A stretch of 64,000 nt of DNA. Source: Paroedura picta (taxonomy: Eukaryota > Chordata > Lepidosauria > Squamata > Gekkonidae). Each line of letters opens with the position of its first letter. The stretch's first letter is position 1. Shown in pieces: positions 1 through 10,600 of this stretch. A program made the position numbers and the translations under genes. The stretch is taken from the NCBI RefSeq assembly GCF_049243985.1, contig NC_135377.1, positions 60,460,145-60,524,144 of the forward strand, read 5' to 3'. A model generated the notes under the pieces. That model worked only from the letters and a program-made list of their open reading frames with translations, made no database searches and had not been told where the DNA came from.

Positions 1-654
1 TCAGCCAGTCAGGGCACTGGAGGTGATTATTTGAAAATACCAGCAAATTCCTAGTCTTAATATGCTTACTATATATTAAGTCCGTGGGTTTGGTGGACAC
101 AGTCTCCAAAGTTCTTCAAAAACACTGCTCTTTATTGAAGTAATCACCAGCCAACACTAACAATACCAAACAGGGAGCAAGGGAAAAACCATGAACATAT
201 ATACACTTGAGTCGGCCTGCCAAGAACCTTGATTGGCCCTTAAGGAAGTGCTCTAATTGGACCATAGAGTCCAAAAGGCTAAGACTCGTTCATTCAAGCC
301 TTGATTTGCATAGTGCTTTATATTAGTGCTACTCAGTCCATACATCTCCCCTGATGCCCCCTGTAGGATATTCTGTAGATGCTGTTGAATATTCTAATAC
401 TAACCACTACACCGCACTGCTTCTCATTGTGTAACCTGCCCTCCTTTTATAACCTGCCCTTCCTGAGTTCTCAGGGTGAGTAACAACATGAGATAAGCAC
501 CCATCAAAATACAAAATAATATATAAATATACACAATAAAATATCTTAGAGTTCAGTCATCCCCAATTGGTTTAGATTGGGGGTGGGTGGGGTCAGACCT
601 TTCCTCAGTTTCCAGTAGTGAGGCCGACATTTCTTGATGGTCTATAAGGACTTT
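1..654. other. Unassigned left edge
   Basis: AT-rich DNA with no gene. A short stretch near 400-420 (taaccactacaccgcactgc) resembles the reversed head of the tRNA-type SINE seen elsewhere, but the rest of that SINE is absent. Confidence 0.4.
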
Positions 655-870
655 GACTGTAGGCCTGGTGGAACTGTTCTGTCTTGTAGGCCCAGCAGAA
701 CTGGTTACAGCCCTGCAGGGCTGCTTATCTCTCTTGGCAAAGCGTTCCACCAGGCCGAGGCCAGGGCTGAAAAGGCCCTGGCCCTGGTCGAAGACAATCT
801 CACCTCCTTTGGGCTGGGGATCCCAAGCAGATTTTGGTGGGATGATTTAACTCCCTTTGGGGGGGGGGCA
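655..870 (+). repeat. Unclassified interspersed repeat R1, copy 1
   Basis: GC-rich block with agcctggtggaactg-like and ggccctggccctggtcgaag-like segments. Reverse-complement copy at 2463-2660 and a partial copy at 5838-5935. No coding frame is shared among copies, so it is a noncoding repeat of unknown class. Confidence 0.6.
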
Positions 871-1499
871 GTGTAGTGGAAGATCACTGTTACGATTCTC
901 GTTACTGAGAATATGAGATGCAAACTAGACTAACAGCAATAGAGAAATATTTTGCCTCTCATGCTTCCTCTGTTTTGCTCTGCCTGTTTCATGCTTTCAG
1001 CTTGCCATAAAGCAGCATTCAACGAATCTAGAGGATTTAAGAAAAAATCCATTTACAACATAATGTTCCCAGGTTTTCTTTCGTTCACTGGAGGAAATTC
1101 AAGAAACATGCTGGTTTCATTCATGAGTCACAACAAGATGAGGAAAATGAGATCCTAACAGACTAAATGAAGATTGCAAAACAGTTTTTTTTAAAGAAAA
1201 GGCTGCCAGGAAATGTTTTATAGCCCATTAAAAATAGAAAATAATTATTTAAAAGCTTTAAATAAAATGAAGTCATTTGTAATTTCTAAAAGCAAAAACA
1301 TTATGTTACATTATGTCTGAAAATAGCCTTTGTGTTCTAAGGGGAGATGGAAAAATAGACCAACAAGGAAGACTGTAGTAAATAAAATAGCCACAAGTGG
1401 GGGCTTCGGAGACTTACGGGGGGGGGTCTTTTCCCTCCCAAGCGCAAGTGGAGTTTTCTGTCCTCTCATGTCTTTAGAACAACCCTGAGTTTGGAACAG
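871..1499. other. Nothing recognised
   Basis: AT-rich sequence with two short G-runs (861-870, 1418-1426). No exon, RNA gene or repeat was recognised. Confidence 0.5.
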
Positions 1500-1703
1500 G
1501 GATTCCCACCTAGGGATTCCCCGGAATTACAGCTGACATCTAGACAAGAGATCAGTTCCCCTAGAAAAAATGGCTGCTTTGGTGGGTGGACCCCATAGCC
1601 TTATACTCCTCTGAAGTTCCCTGCTGCCCCAAATCCCACCCTCTCCCAGCTCCACCCCCAAAGTCTCCAACTATTTCCCAGCCCTGAGCTGGCAGCCCTA
1701 GTT
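1500..1703 (-). repeat. Interspersed repeat R2, copy 1
   Basis: Shares segments such as ggaattacagct, agatcagttcccct, aaaatggctgctttggtggg and tccacccccaaagtctcc with 9690-9863, 11960-12085 and 60035-60228. Ends in ctggcagccct, the inverse of the agggttgccag-type end at 11679. Probably a nonautonomous DNA element; class not certain. Confidence 0.6.
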
Positions 1704-2070
1704 TTGGCATTAACGTTTGTCTTCCTTCCCCATTTTGCATTCTGCATTTGCCCAAGAAGAGTGTAACAACTGAGCAAACAGGATGACTCTTTCCTCCATG
1801 GATCCCACAGAAACTTTCTGGAATTGATTCTCCCTCTAAAAGCTACACTCTTTTGCCTCTCCCCACCACATACACAGAACCTCCTGGGGCACTGCAAAAT
1901 CAGCGTGGAATGAACGGGGGGGGGGGGGGGATGAAGATTGCCTTTACAGAGAGGCTCTCCGTGCTGGCCCTGCTGGCCCTGCCTTCCTGACATAACCCCT
2001 TTTAAACACGAAATGCCTCTCCTTCCTCCAGCCTTCTCCTTCCTGGGTGGTGGTGGTGGTGGTAGTGGAA

Positions 2071-2354
2071 GGTAAAAGGTAAAGGTAAAGGTATCCCCTG
2101 TGCAAGCACCGAGTCATGTCTGACCCTTGGGGTGACGCCCTCTAGCGTTTTCTTGGCAGACTCAATACGGGGTGGTTTGCCAGTGCCTTCCCCAGTCATT
2201 ACCGTTTACCCCCCAGCAAGCTGGGTACTCATTTTACCGACCTCGGAAGGATGGAAGGCTGAGTCAACCTTGAGCCGGCTGCTGGGATTGAACTCCCAGC
2301 CTTATGGGCAAAGCTGTCAGACGGCTGCCTTACCACTCTGCGCCACAAGAGGCC
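2071..2354 (-). mobile_element. tRNA-derived SINE with BovB-like tail (Sauria-type), copy 1
   Basis: Read on the minus strand it starts gcctcttgtggcgcagagtg with tRNA-like A and B boxes (ggttcgatccc-type). It ends with a tail resembling the BovB LINE and a (ggtaaa)n run. A second copy lies at 54229-54512. The tail stretch around 2107-2130 aligns with the BovB end at 20793-20825. About 280 bases, essentially full length. Confidence 0.8.
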
Positions 2355-2462
2355 CTCAGCCACTAGCAGTTCCATACAAACCAAAGCCCAACATTTCTGG
2401 GCCCTTCGTATCTTCAGGCCTGCCTCCTCCCGGACACCTGCCAAAGGACATTAAGATCCTGC

Positions 2463-2660
2463 AGTCAAAATTTGCTTAGAGTCCCCGGCCCCAAAGAGAT
2501 AAAACTGGCCTCAACTAGGGCCCTGGCCCCAGCCTGGTGGGAATGCTCCGCTTGAAGAGATCCGGGCCCTCCAGGACCTTCAGCAATTCCAGAGGGCCCG
2601 CAAAACTGAACTGTTTCCCCAGGCCTATGGTTGAAGCCAAGTAAGAACATCAGGAGATGT
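2463..2660 (-). repeat. Repeat R1, copy 2
   Basis: Reverse complement of the 655-870 repeat, with the same order of blocks (ggcctgggg..., gggccagggccctagttgag, ttggggccgggga). Confidence 0.6.
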
Positions 2661-3073
2661 TGGCCTCCCGGCTCGAAAAATCATTCACTGACAGAAACCT
2701 CTCCAAACTCCAAGGGGAAACAAAAACCATGGGAGGCGGGTTTTTTAAAATGGAGGATAGGGCAGGATACAAATAAAATATTTAATAATATTTAATATTT
2801 AATTCTCCAGCTACTTCTTTAGCTATCACTGCTTCTATTCTAGATTTTTTAAAGGGGGGAGGGAGGGAGGACCTGGTCATATTAGAATGTTCAACGGAAC
2901 ATTCTAGACAGCCTGCTTAATTTTATCAGATTGGGGGCCTGCATCTATGACTCGGAATGAAAGCCCACAGTAGACAAAGAGATACAGTTGGCTATAAAGA
3001 GGGGGAAATGGTGAATATTTGCATTAAATAAAGATGCACAAAACCCACTTTCCCCCATTCTTTGTATTAGGCC

Positions 3074-3405
3074 AGGCGTCCTCAACCAGGGCTTTGTGAA
3101 ACCCTGGGGTTACTTGACAGCCCTGAAAAGGTTTCCCAAATGGGTGGCAGTTAATTTATTTTTTATATATATTTTAAACGTGTTAAACATTTATCAGGTG
3201 ATATGACCATATATGGTCATGTCAACCCCCTCCCAAGATGGCCCGTAATAGGCCTGGAGGGAGTGGGAAGGGGAGGTTTTCCAGGTGGGCCTGTGCGTGG
3301 CTATGCTTCCCAACCATATTCTGCACAATCACACTACCTCTGGGCTTTCTCAATGTTTCAGGGGTTTCTCAATGGTAAAACAGTTGAGAAAGGCTGACCT
3401 AAGGA
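3074..3405 (+). mobile_element. hAT-like nonautonomous DNA transposon remnant
   Basis: Imperfect terminal inverted repeats, tcctcaaccaggg at the left and gttgagaaaggctg at the right, around an AT-rich core with an atatgaccatatatggtcat palindrome. A related, shorter copy lies at 16735-16925. Confidence 0.5.
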
Positions 3406-3551
3406 TTGAAAATGTCCTGCTCCTCAGCCAAACCAAACTATATGGGAAGTTGATGATTTAATAAACACTGAATGCGGTTCTTCCCAGGAAGCCAAATATT
3501 ATACATAGCCATATACGAAATCTCAAGCAGTCATGGAAAACAGTATAGTGA

Positions 3552-5578
3552 TCTCTTATCCCAGAAAGACGAAAACACTGCAGGAGCTCTAAGAAGCCTA
3601 TTTGGATGAACAGAGAACTTCAAGAGGAACTAAGAAAGAAAAGGAAAATGTTCAGGAAATGGAGGGAAGGACAGAGCTCTAAAGAAGAGTACCTACAGGT
3701 TACTAGGCACTGTAGATCAATCATAAGAAAAGCCAAAGCTGAAGGTGAGCTAAGATTGGCCAGGGAAGCCCATTGTAACAAGAAAAGATTTTTCAGCTAT
3801 GTGAGGAGCAAACGTAAAGTGAAGGAGGCAATAGGCCCACTGTTGGGTGCGGATGGACAAACTCTAACGGAAGATGCAGAGAAAGCAGAAAGGCTTAGTG
3901 CCTATTTTACATCTGTTTTTTCCCACAGGTCAAAGTGTTTAGGCACATCTAGAGATGGCCATAGCCAAAGGACAGTGTCTGGGTGGCAGGTTAACATGGA
4001 TAGAGAGGTTGTCGAGAGGCATTTAGCTGCACTGGATGAGTTCAAATCCCCTGGTCCGGATGAAATGCACCCGAGAGTACTCAAAGAACTTTCCAGAGAA
4101 CTTGCACAGCCCTTGTCCATCATCTTCGGAACCTCTTTAAGGACTGGAGATGTCCCGGAGGACTGGAAGAGAGCAAATGTTATTCCGATCTTCAAAAAAG
4201 GGAGGAAGGATGACCCGGGAAACTACAGACCAGTGAGTCTGACCTCTGTTGTGGGGAAGATAATGGAGCAGATATTAAAGGGAGCGATCTGCAAACATCT
4301 GGAGGACAATTTGGTGATCCAAGGAAGTCAGCATGGATTTGTCTCCAACAGGTCCTGCCAGACCAACCTGGTTTCCTTTTTTGACCAAGTAACAGGTTTG
4401 CTGGATCGGGGAAATTTGGTTGATGTCATTTACTTGGATTTTAGTAAAGCTTTTGGCAAGGTTCCCCATGATGTTCTGATGGATAAGTTGAAGGACTGCA
4501 ATCTGGATTTTCAGATAGTTAGGTGGATAGGGAATTGGTTAGAGAACCGCACTCAAAGAGTTGCTGTCAATGGTGTTTCATCAGACTGGAGAGAGGTGAG
4601 TAGCGGGGTACCTCAGGGCTCGGTGCTTGGCCCGGTACTTTTTAACATATTTATTAATTATCTAGATGAGGGGGTGGAGGGACTACTCATCAAGTTTGCA
4701 GATGACACTAAATTGGGAGGAGTGGCAAATACTCCGGAAGATAGAGACAGAGTTCAACGAGATCTGAACACAATGGAAAAATGGGCAAATGAGAACAAGA
4801 TGCAATTTAATAAAGATAAGTGTAAAGTTCTTCATCTGGGTCAGAAAAATGAAAAGCATGCCTACTGGATGGGGGATACGCTTCTAGGTAGCACTGTGTG
4901 TGAACGAGACCTTGGGGTACTTGTGGACTGTAAACTAAACATGAGCAGGCAGTGTGATGCAGCAGTAAAAAAGGCAAATGCCATTTTGGGCTGTGTCAAC
5001 AGGGGCATCACATCAAAATCACAAGATGTCATAGTCCCATTGTATACGGCACTGGTCAGACCACACCTGGAGTACTGTGTGCAGTTCTGGAGGCCTCACT
5101 TCAAGAAGGACGTCGATAAAATTGAAAGGGTACAGAGGAGAGCGACGAAGATGATCTGGGGCCAAGGGACCAAGCCCTATGAAGATAGGTTGAGGGACTT
5201 GGGAATGTTCAGCCTGGAGAAAAGGAGGTTGAGAGGGGACATGATAGCCCTCTTTAAGTATTTGAAAGGTTGTCACTTGGAGGAGGGCAGGATGCTGTTT
5301 CTGCTGGCTGCAGAGGAGAGGACACGCAGTAATGGGTTTAAACTTCAAGTACAACGATATAGGCTAGATATCAGGAAAAAGTTTTTCACAGTCAGAGTAG
5401 TTCAGCAGTGGAATAGGCTGCCTAAAGAGGTGGTGAGCTCCCCCTCACTGGAAGTCTTCAAGCAAAGGTTGGATACACTTTTCTTGGATGCTTAGGGCTA
5501 GTCCTGTGTTGAGCAGGGGGTTGGACTAGATGGCCTGTATGGCCCCTTCCAACTCTATGATTCTATGATTCTATGATT
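3552..5578 (+). mobile_element. CR1 LINE, 5'-truncated, with open reverse transcriptase frame
   Basis: Open frame 3606-5495 (629 residues; readable from about 3552) encodes a CR1-type reverse transcriptase. Blocks in order: SPGPDEMHPRVLKEL, GNYRPVSLTSVVGK, VDVIYLDFSKAF, GVPQGSVLGPVLFN and catalytic FADDTKLGG. The endonuclease half of ORF2 and ORF1 are missing, the usual 5' truncation. The 3' end (ggactagatggcctgtatgg) closes with the CR1-type octamer repeat attctatg at 5556-5577. It cannot move by itself. The undamaged frame suggests a fairly recent insertion. Three shorter 3' fragments of the family lie elsewhere in the window. Confidence 0.93.
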
Positions 5579-5837
5579 TATTTAGATTTCAATATATAAG
5601 CCGATTCCTCTCAAACCAGTTGTCTTGGGCCGTTGTACATCGACCATCAAATCCTTTCAATGATAAATAGCAATAAAATTAAGATGGTAAAAACATTTAA
5701 CACACGTGTTATATGTTACAACTAAGATTTAAGCATCAATGCTGTTTACCACATCTGGACTGGACACAGCCCTAAATGCAATGGGGAGGGAGGGGTGGAA
5801 AAGCGTGGGGGAAGAGCATGCTGGGTAAGTGCTCACA

Positions 5838-5935
5838 TTGGCCTCAACTGGAGGCTTGATGGAAGAGCTTTGTCTTGCAGGCCCTGTGGAACTGAGTGAG
5901 TTCTGACAGGGCCCTCATCTCCTCCGGGATCTCAT
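5838..5935 (+). repeat. Repeat R1, partial copy 3
   Basis: Matches the first half of R1 (ggcctcaactggagg..., gtcttgcaggccctgtggaactg in pieces). Lies just past the CR1 copy. Confidence 0.5.
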
Positions 5936-6416
5936 CTTAAAAACAACAAAAAAACCAGTTTTGAGTCACCTTAAGGCAAGCAATTTATTGGGACCGTAAT
6001 CTTTCATGGACTAGAGTTCAGAGAGTCAGATGCAAGAAGCCTGTAAAATATTTGGCAGATTGATGCCTGCTTTTGATTTAGTGGGAGCAAACCTGAGAAA
6101 GCTTATGCCACAATGAATCTTAGCCTTCAAAGGGCCGTAATCATCCCCTTGCTTCTCTTCTAATAGATTGATACAGTTTACTCTCTGCTATTAATCTTAT
6201 GGGGTTATTCCTTTTAAGAATGAACATCTTCATCAAACTTTCATGAGTATTCTCTACCCGTGCATTCACCCTGCGCCTAATGTCCACTGTATCATACAGC
6301 ACATGAATAAAATACAAGGAGCCATAGTGGAATAAACCAGCAAAGATAGTTTCTCCAAATATTGTGAAAATATATTGAGCAATAAGAAAAAGATATGGAA
6401 AAAGATATGGAACAAA

Positions 6417-6419
<3 letters not shown>

Positions 6420-6462
<43 letters not shown>
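6420..6462. repeat. (GA)n microsatellite
   Basis: About 21 uninterrupted GA units. Reverse frames read as Ser-Leu repeats and are not genes. Confidence 0.97.
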
Positions 6463-6463
<1 letters not shown>

Positions 6464-6589
6464 GAGAACGAAACGATAGGAGAAACTTTGTATGATTTGC
6501 AATCCAGTGCCAAAAGAGTGGTGAGTCATAGCCAAAGGGATAACCTAGGCTCCGGAGCAAGTTGAAGCTAACCGGCAGCCAGGCAGATT

Positions 6590-6712
6590 CAAGTGGGTAG
6601 CTGTGTTGGTACAGAGTAGCAAATGAAAAATTGAGTCCAATAGCAGCTTTAAGACCAACAAAGATTTATTCAAGATGTGAGCTTTCCAGTACAGGCACTC
6701 TTCCTCAGACAA
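6590..6712 (-). repeat. Repeat R3, copy 1 (hammerhead-like core)
   Basis: On the minus strand: ctgagga (6708-6702), a short hairpin, gaaagc (6686 on), then gaataaatctttgttggtct and an end gctgctattggactc. Same family as 47640-47740, 13475-13610 and 31385-31505. CTGANGA-hairpin-GAAA is the hammerhead ribozyme core layout. Confidence 0.6.
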
Positions 6713-7123
6713 AATGTAACTAGGATCATAAGAGTACAGATATAAGGCGAAAATAAATTAGTGGCAAATTAGTAAACTGTGTCATAATATCCAAATTATG
6801 GAGTATGATAATTATTTCCTAAAACAGCTAATCAGTCCTTTTGAGTTCAGTTGTAGTTCACAAAAACATTGGAAAAATAATATGTCAAGGTTAGTGATGA
6901 ATGGCAGACACTTTTCCAGTCGTAAAAAGAAATAATTAAAAGAGACTAGTTGTTTGACGCATCCCTCTCCACTTAAGTGGCTGCTTTTATTCTTAAACAA
7001 ATACATAGAGCTGCAACTGATATCATACCACTCATGTGCCTTTAAAAAAATACATCAAATCTCTTTTATCAAGTAGTTGTCACAGATTTCAAGCAACGAG
7101 AAGGGAATAAAAGGGGGAGGGGC

Positions 7124-7129
7124 TTTAAT
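7124..7129 (-). promoter_or_regulatory. Possible SCGN polyadenylation signal
   Basis: ATTAAA on the minus strand, about 360 bases past the SCGN stop. No AATAAA occurs closer on that strand that I could see. The real cleavage site cannot be set from sequence alone. Confidence 0.3.
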
Positions 7130-7491
7130 TTCAGCCTAGGAATTAGAACACAATAAAATTCAATGTTCTGCAACAGCAGTTCTGGTAAAGAATCTGATAA
7201 AGACAGAGTGTTGGGTTTGAGGATATGAGCATGCTTACAAAAGCCATCTGAAATCCCATGGATAACAGCCCATTTGAAAAAGCATGGAACAAGTTACTGC
7301 TCAATAAATGCTTTCTATTTGGCTGCATCCTTACAAATGAACATTCCTCCCAATGGTGAGCTGCTCTTATCTTCCCGACTCAGTCAACTAACACAGTTTA
7401 TAAACACAGCACTGAGAATATTCTGCCAGCACCAACCAGCAGGATTACAGAGGACAAAAGGGGCAAGCTGTAGGAAAAGGCTCACAGAGGT

Positions 7492-7620
7492 CTACGGGGT
7501 CATTTTAACTCCCAGGCACAAGGCGAGTTCAGATTTTTGAATCTTCCCATCCTTGTTGGTATCGCAGTGGCGGAGAAGTATCTGGCGCAACTTATCCAGG
7601 TCTGTGCCACTAATGCTAGG
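7492..7620 (-). CDS. SCGN: SCGN coding exon 11 with stop
   Basis: 129 bases encoding residues 232-273 and TAG (7494-7492). Contains EF-hand loop 6 ([12 protein letters not shown]) and the tail [11 protein letters not shown], which parallels the human C-terminus. Acceptor tctgtag. The 3'UTR continues toward lower coordinates. Confidence 0.96.
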   Translation of the reverse strand, partial: PSISGTDLDKLRQILLRHCDTNKDGKIQKSELALCLGVKMTP

Positions 7621-10600
7621 CTACAGAGAGAGAAGGAGAGAATTGGCAGGAGATTATGGTATAAATATATATGGCAGTGCTGGCCAAACTGTAGCTCTCC
7701 AGATCTCCATGGACTGGCATGGGTTCATGGGAATTGTAGTCCATGGGCATCTGGAGAGCCACAGTGTCATCACCCTGCCCTGATATATGGTATTACTACT
7801 TAGTAAGCCTCAGTGCCGGAAAGAGATATAGATGAAGGTTAATAACATTTCATAATTATACCAACTAGTCATCAGGTTGTGTTTTGGCTTAAAAAACGCG
7901 CCAATGATGAGGCAGATTACAGAAAGGAATACAGGATGACTACAATATCTGCTTGTGTTGGTGGCTTCTTATTCTTTTCTGTGATGGAGACGAGAATGCT
8001 CCATTTGACATACAATCTCTGTGTGTACGTGAAATGAGTCCCTGCACCAATGAGAAGGATTTGGAAGCTCCAAATAGCCCAGCGATTCCTGTGAGAAAGG
8101 CAGACTGTGAATAGTTAATGATCAGAGTGCATTCAGAGCCACCTGGGACACAGTGGAGCTGCTCCAGAGGCTTCCCTGTATTTTAACTGCTACAGATGTG
8201 GCTGGGGATATTGGTGTACATTGGATGGTTTGGACCAGAGAGATTGTGAAGGATGCATCAGCGGGCTAGAAACAGAGCTGGCCCCGTCTCCCAGTGAACC
8301 ATGCCGAGTGGGTATTCCATAAGGCAGGGGTAGTCAACCTGTGGTCCTCCAGATGTTCATGGACTACAATTCCCATGAGCCCCTGCCAGCAAATGTTGGC
8401 AGGGGCTCATGGGAATTGTAGTCCATGGACATCTGGAGGACCACAGGTTGACTACCCCTATCATAAGGTACAGAACAGAATAGCCCTGGAGAGGGGTCAA
8501 AAATAAAGGGAGCAACATGCTTATATGGCCTCCAGCAGATTCAAAATAATATCTCAATAAATACAATATGTGTTTGGGCTGAGAATGCGAAGGATATCCA
8601 ACTAAATAGCAAATATACTGTTCCAAGAAGGGGGTATGTCGCTTCAGAGCCAACAGAAATTCACAGGTATGAAAAACTTGTAATTATATTTATTCTTTGT
8701 GATATCAAAAGTAACAAGAGTGTGCTGGCATATAGTTAAGATAAGAAGAGAAATAAAGGTATATGATACTTGAAGTTATGTTAATTTGTCCCCCAAGAAT
8801 GCGCAAGAGAGACAGCTAGCTAATGTTGAAAGCTGATTTTAAAAACCTGTAACATGTCTGCACTAATTATTGGCTTTATCTTGTGAAACCTGCTTATCTT
8901 TGGGTATCTTTGGATCACATTTTGTTTTGTTTTGCTAATGCAGGTGAATTGCCGTGTTGGTCCAGTGGCACCTTGAAGACCAATTAAGTTTAATTCTTGG
9001 TATAAGAATTGTTGTTCTTTTAAGTTGTTCTTTTGTTCTTTTAAGTTAATGCCGCAAGTGCAAAGGCTGTAATAGAAAGATACTTGTGTACTACACCCAA
9101 GATGAATTTCAAAACATTGAGGTGTACTTCTTGCCGGGAGATAAATGCTCCGCTATAGGAATGCTAACTAGATACTTGTGGCTTCTTAAGTGCATGCCTG
9201 GACCTGAATTAGGCCTGACCAGAGTCATTTAGCACATAAAAAAAGCTAAATCTCTACCACAGTTTCCTGGTATCTTCTGTTTATCCAGGTAAGCAGTCAA
9301 CAGGGAGTGAGTTTGCCCACTCTTTTATTGCTCCGTGAAAGAACTAGCCCCCATTAAGCTCTGTGCCCTCATGAGCTTTTAAACTGTTGAAATAAGCCAT
9401 CAAACGACAGGACACAGAACACACAAACCATTAGGAGGTTACCTTGACAAGTTCCATCATATCCTTAACAAACCCATCCACTTCCGGGCCTTCAAGAGCT
9501 CCTGTCTTACTCTGGAATATATGAAAATCCACAAATATTTGTGAAATAAAAATAAATACATCAAGGAATAGTTTTCTGCCTTCCCTCTTTCTGACATCAT
9601 TTTTTACCTCTGAAATCATGTTATTTGTCTACGTGCCTCCTTATATGTATCAAAAAGGAAGGAAGTCTGTATTCCTTGTCTTTCTCTGGGGAACACACAG
9701 CAATCCCCTGGAATTACAGCTCATCTCCAGGAAACAGAGATCAGTTCCCCCTGGGGAAAATAGTTGCTTAGAAGATATGGTAAAGCCCCAAACCCTGCCC
9801 TCTGCAGACTCCACCCCCAAAGTCTCCAGGTTTCCCCCCCAACCTGGAGCTGACAACCCTATGGGAAACTCTGTCATGGTATTTACATCACTTGGGCATG
9901 GAAGATGGCTTTCAGAGCCAGTTCAAATATTATACAGAAGAGTGTGCAAAGGTTGCTACATCTGTTTTCATGTGTGTACTTGTGGATCTCCCAACATTAT
10001 GCTACGCTGCTAATTTAGTAATATCACATACATGAGGTAGACTCAGATGGTAGAGGATGGATCGGCACATGAAAGGCAACTAAGTTGTTCTAAGAACAAC
10101 TCTCAGAGAACTGTGACTAGCTCAAGGTCATCCAGCAAGCTGCATATGGAGAAGATTAGAGGTTGTTGCTCTTAATTACCACACCACATTGGCTCAATTA
10201 AGACTGGAAGTATCAGGAGACTCAGAAGCTCTGCCCATTCTCCACCCCCAGAACACAAGAGCCATTCCCTTACAGGGAACTGCCATGCCATGTGAGGAGT
10301 CTGGGGCAAACACCAACATGGCAAGTTGTTGCCATTGCTGCTTGCAGTGCCCTGAGAAGCGGAAACACACCAGCAGCAAGGTCCTGGCACATTATCCTAT
10401 AGTTGGGCTGTAAGATTTGATGTGCCCTTTGATGACCAGAACACACACGCACACAAAACTTACGACATCATAGTGAGAAAAGATTTTCTCAAAATCCCTT
10501 TTCCTTTCTTCTGTACTACAAGCCTGAATGGAAAGGAAAAGCAGATTTCAAAGTCAAAGTCAAATACCTTTATTGGCATAATAGCAAAACATGTATATAA

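Larger units (their letters stand above)
7621..9442 (-). other. SCGN intron 10
   Basis: 1.8 kb between exons 10 and 11. Holds two P1 palindromes (7674-7777, 8323-8461) and a decayed R3-like piece near 8945-9010. The rest is AT-rich with nothing recognised. Confidence 0.7.
9512..10463 (-). other. SCGN intron 9
   Basis: Holds an R2 copy (9690-9863) and a decayed SINE (10080-10196). The remainder is unremarkable. Confidence 0.7.

Noticed and set aside
6141-6560. 139-residue frame with Ser-Leu repeats
   Set aside because: Produced by the (GA)n microsatellite; flanks show no coding similarity.
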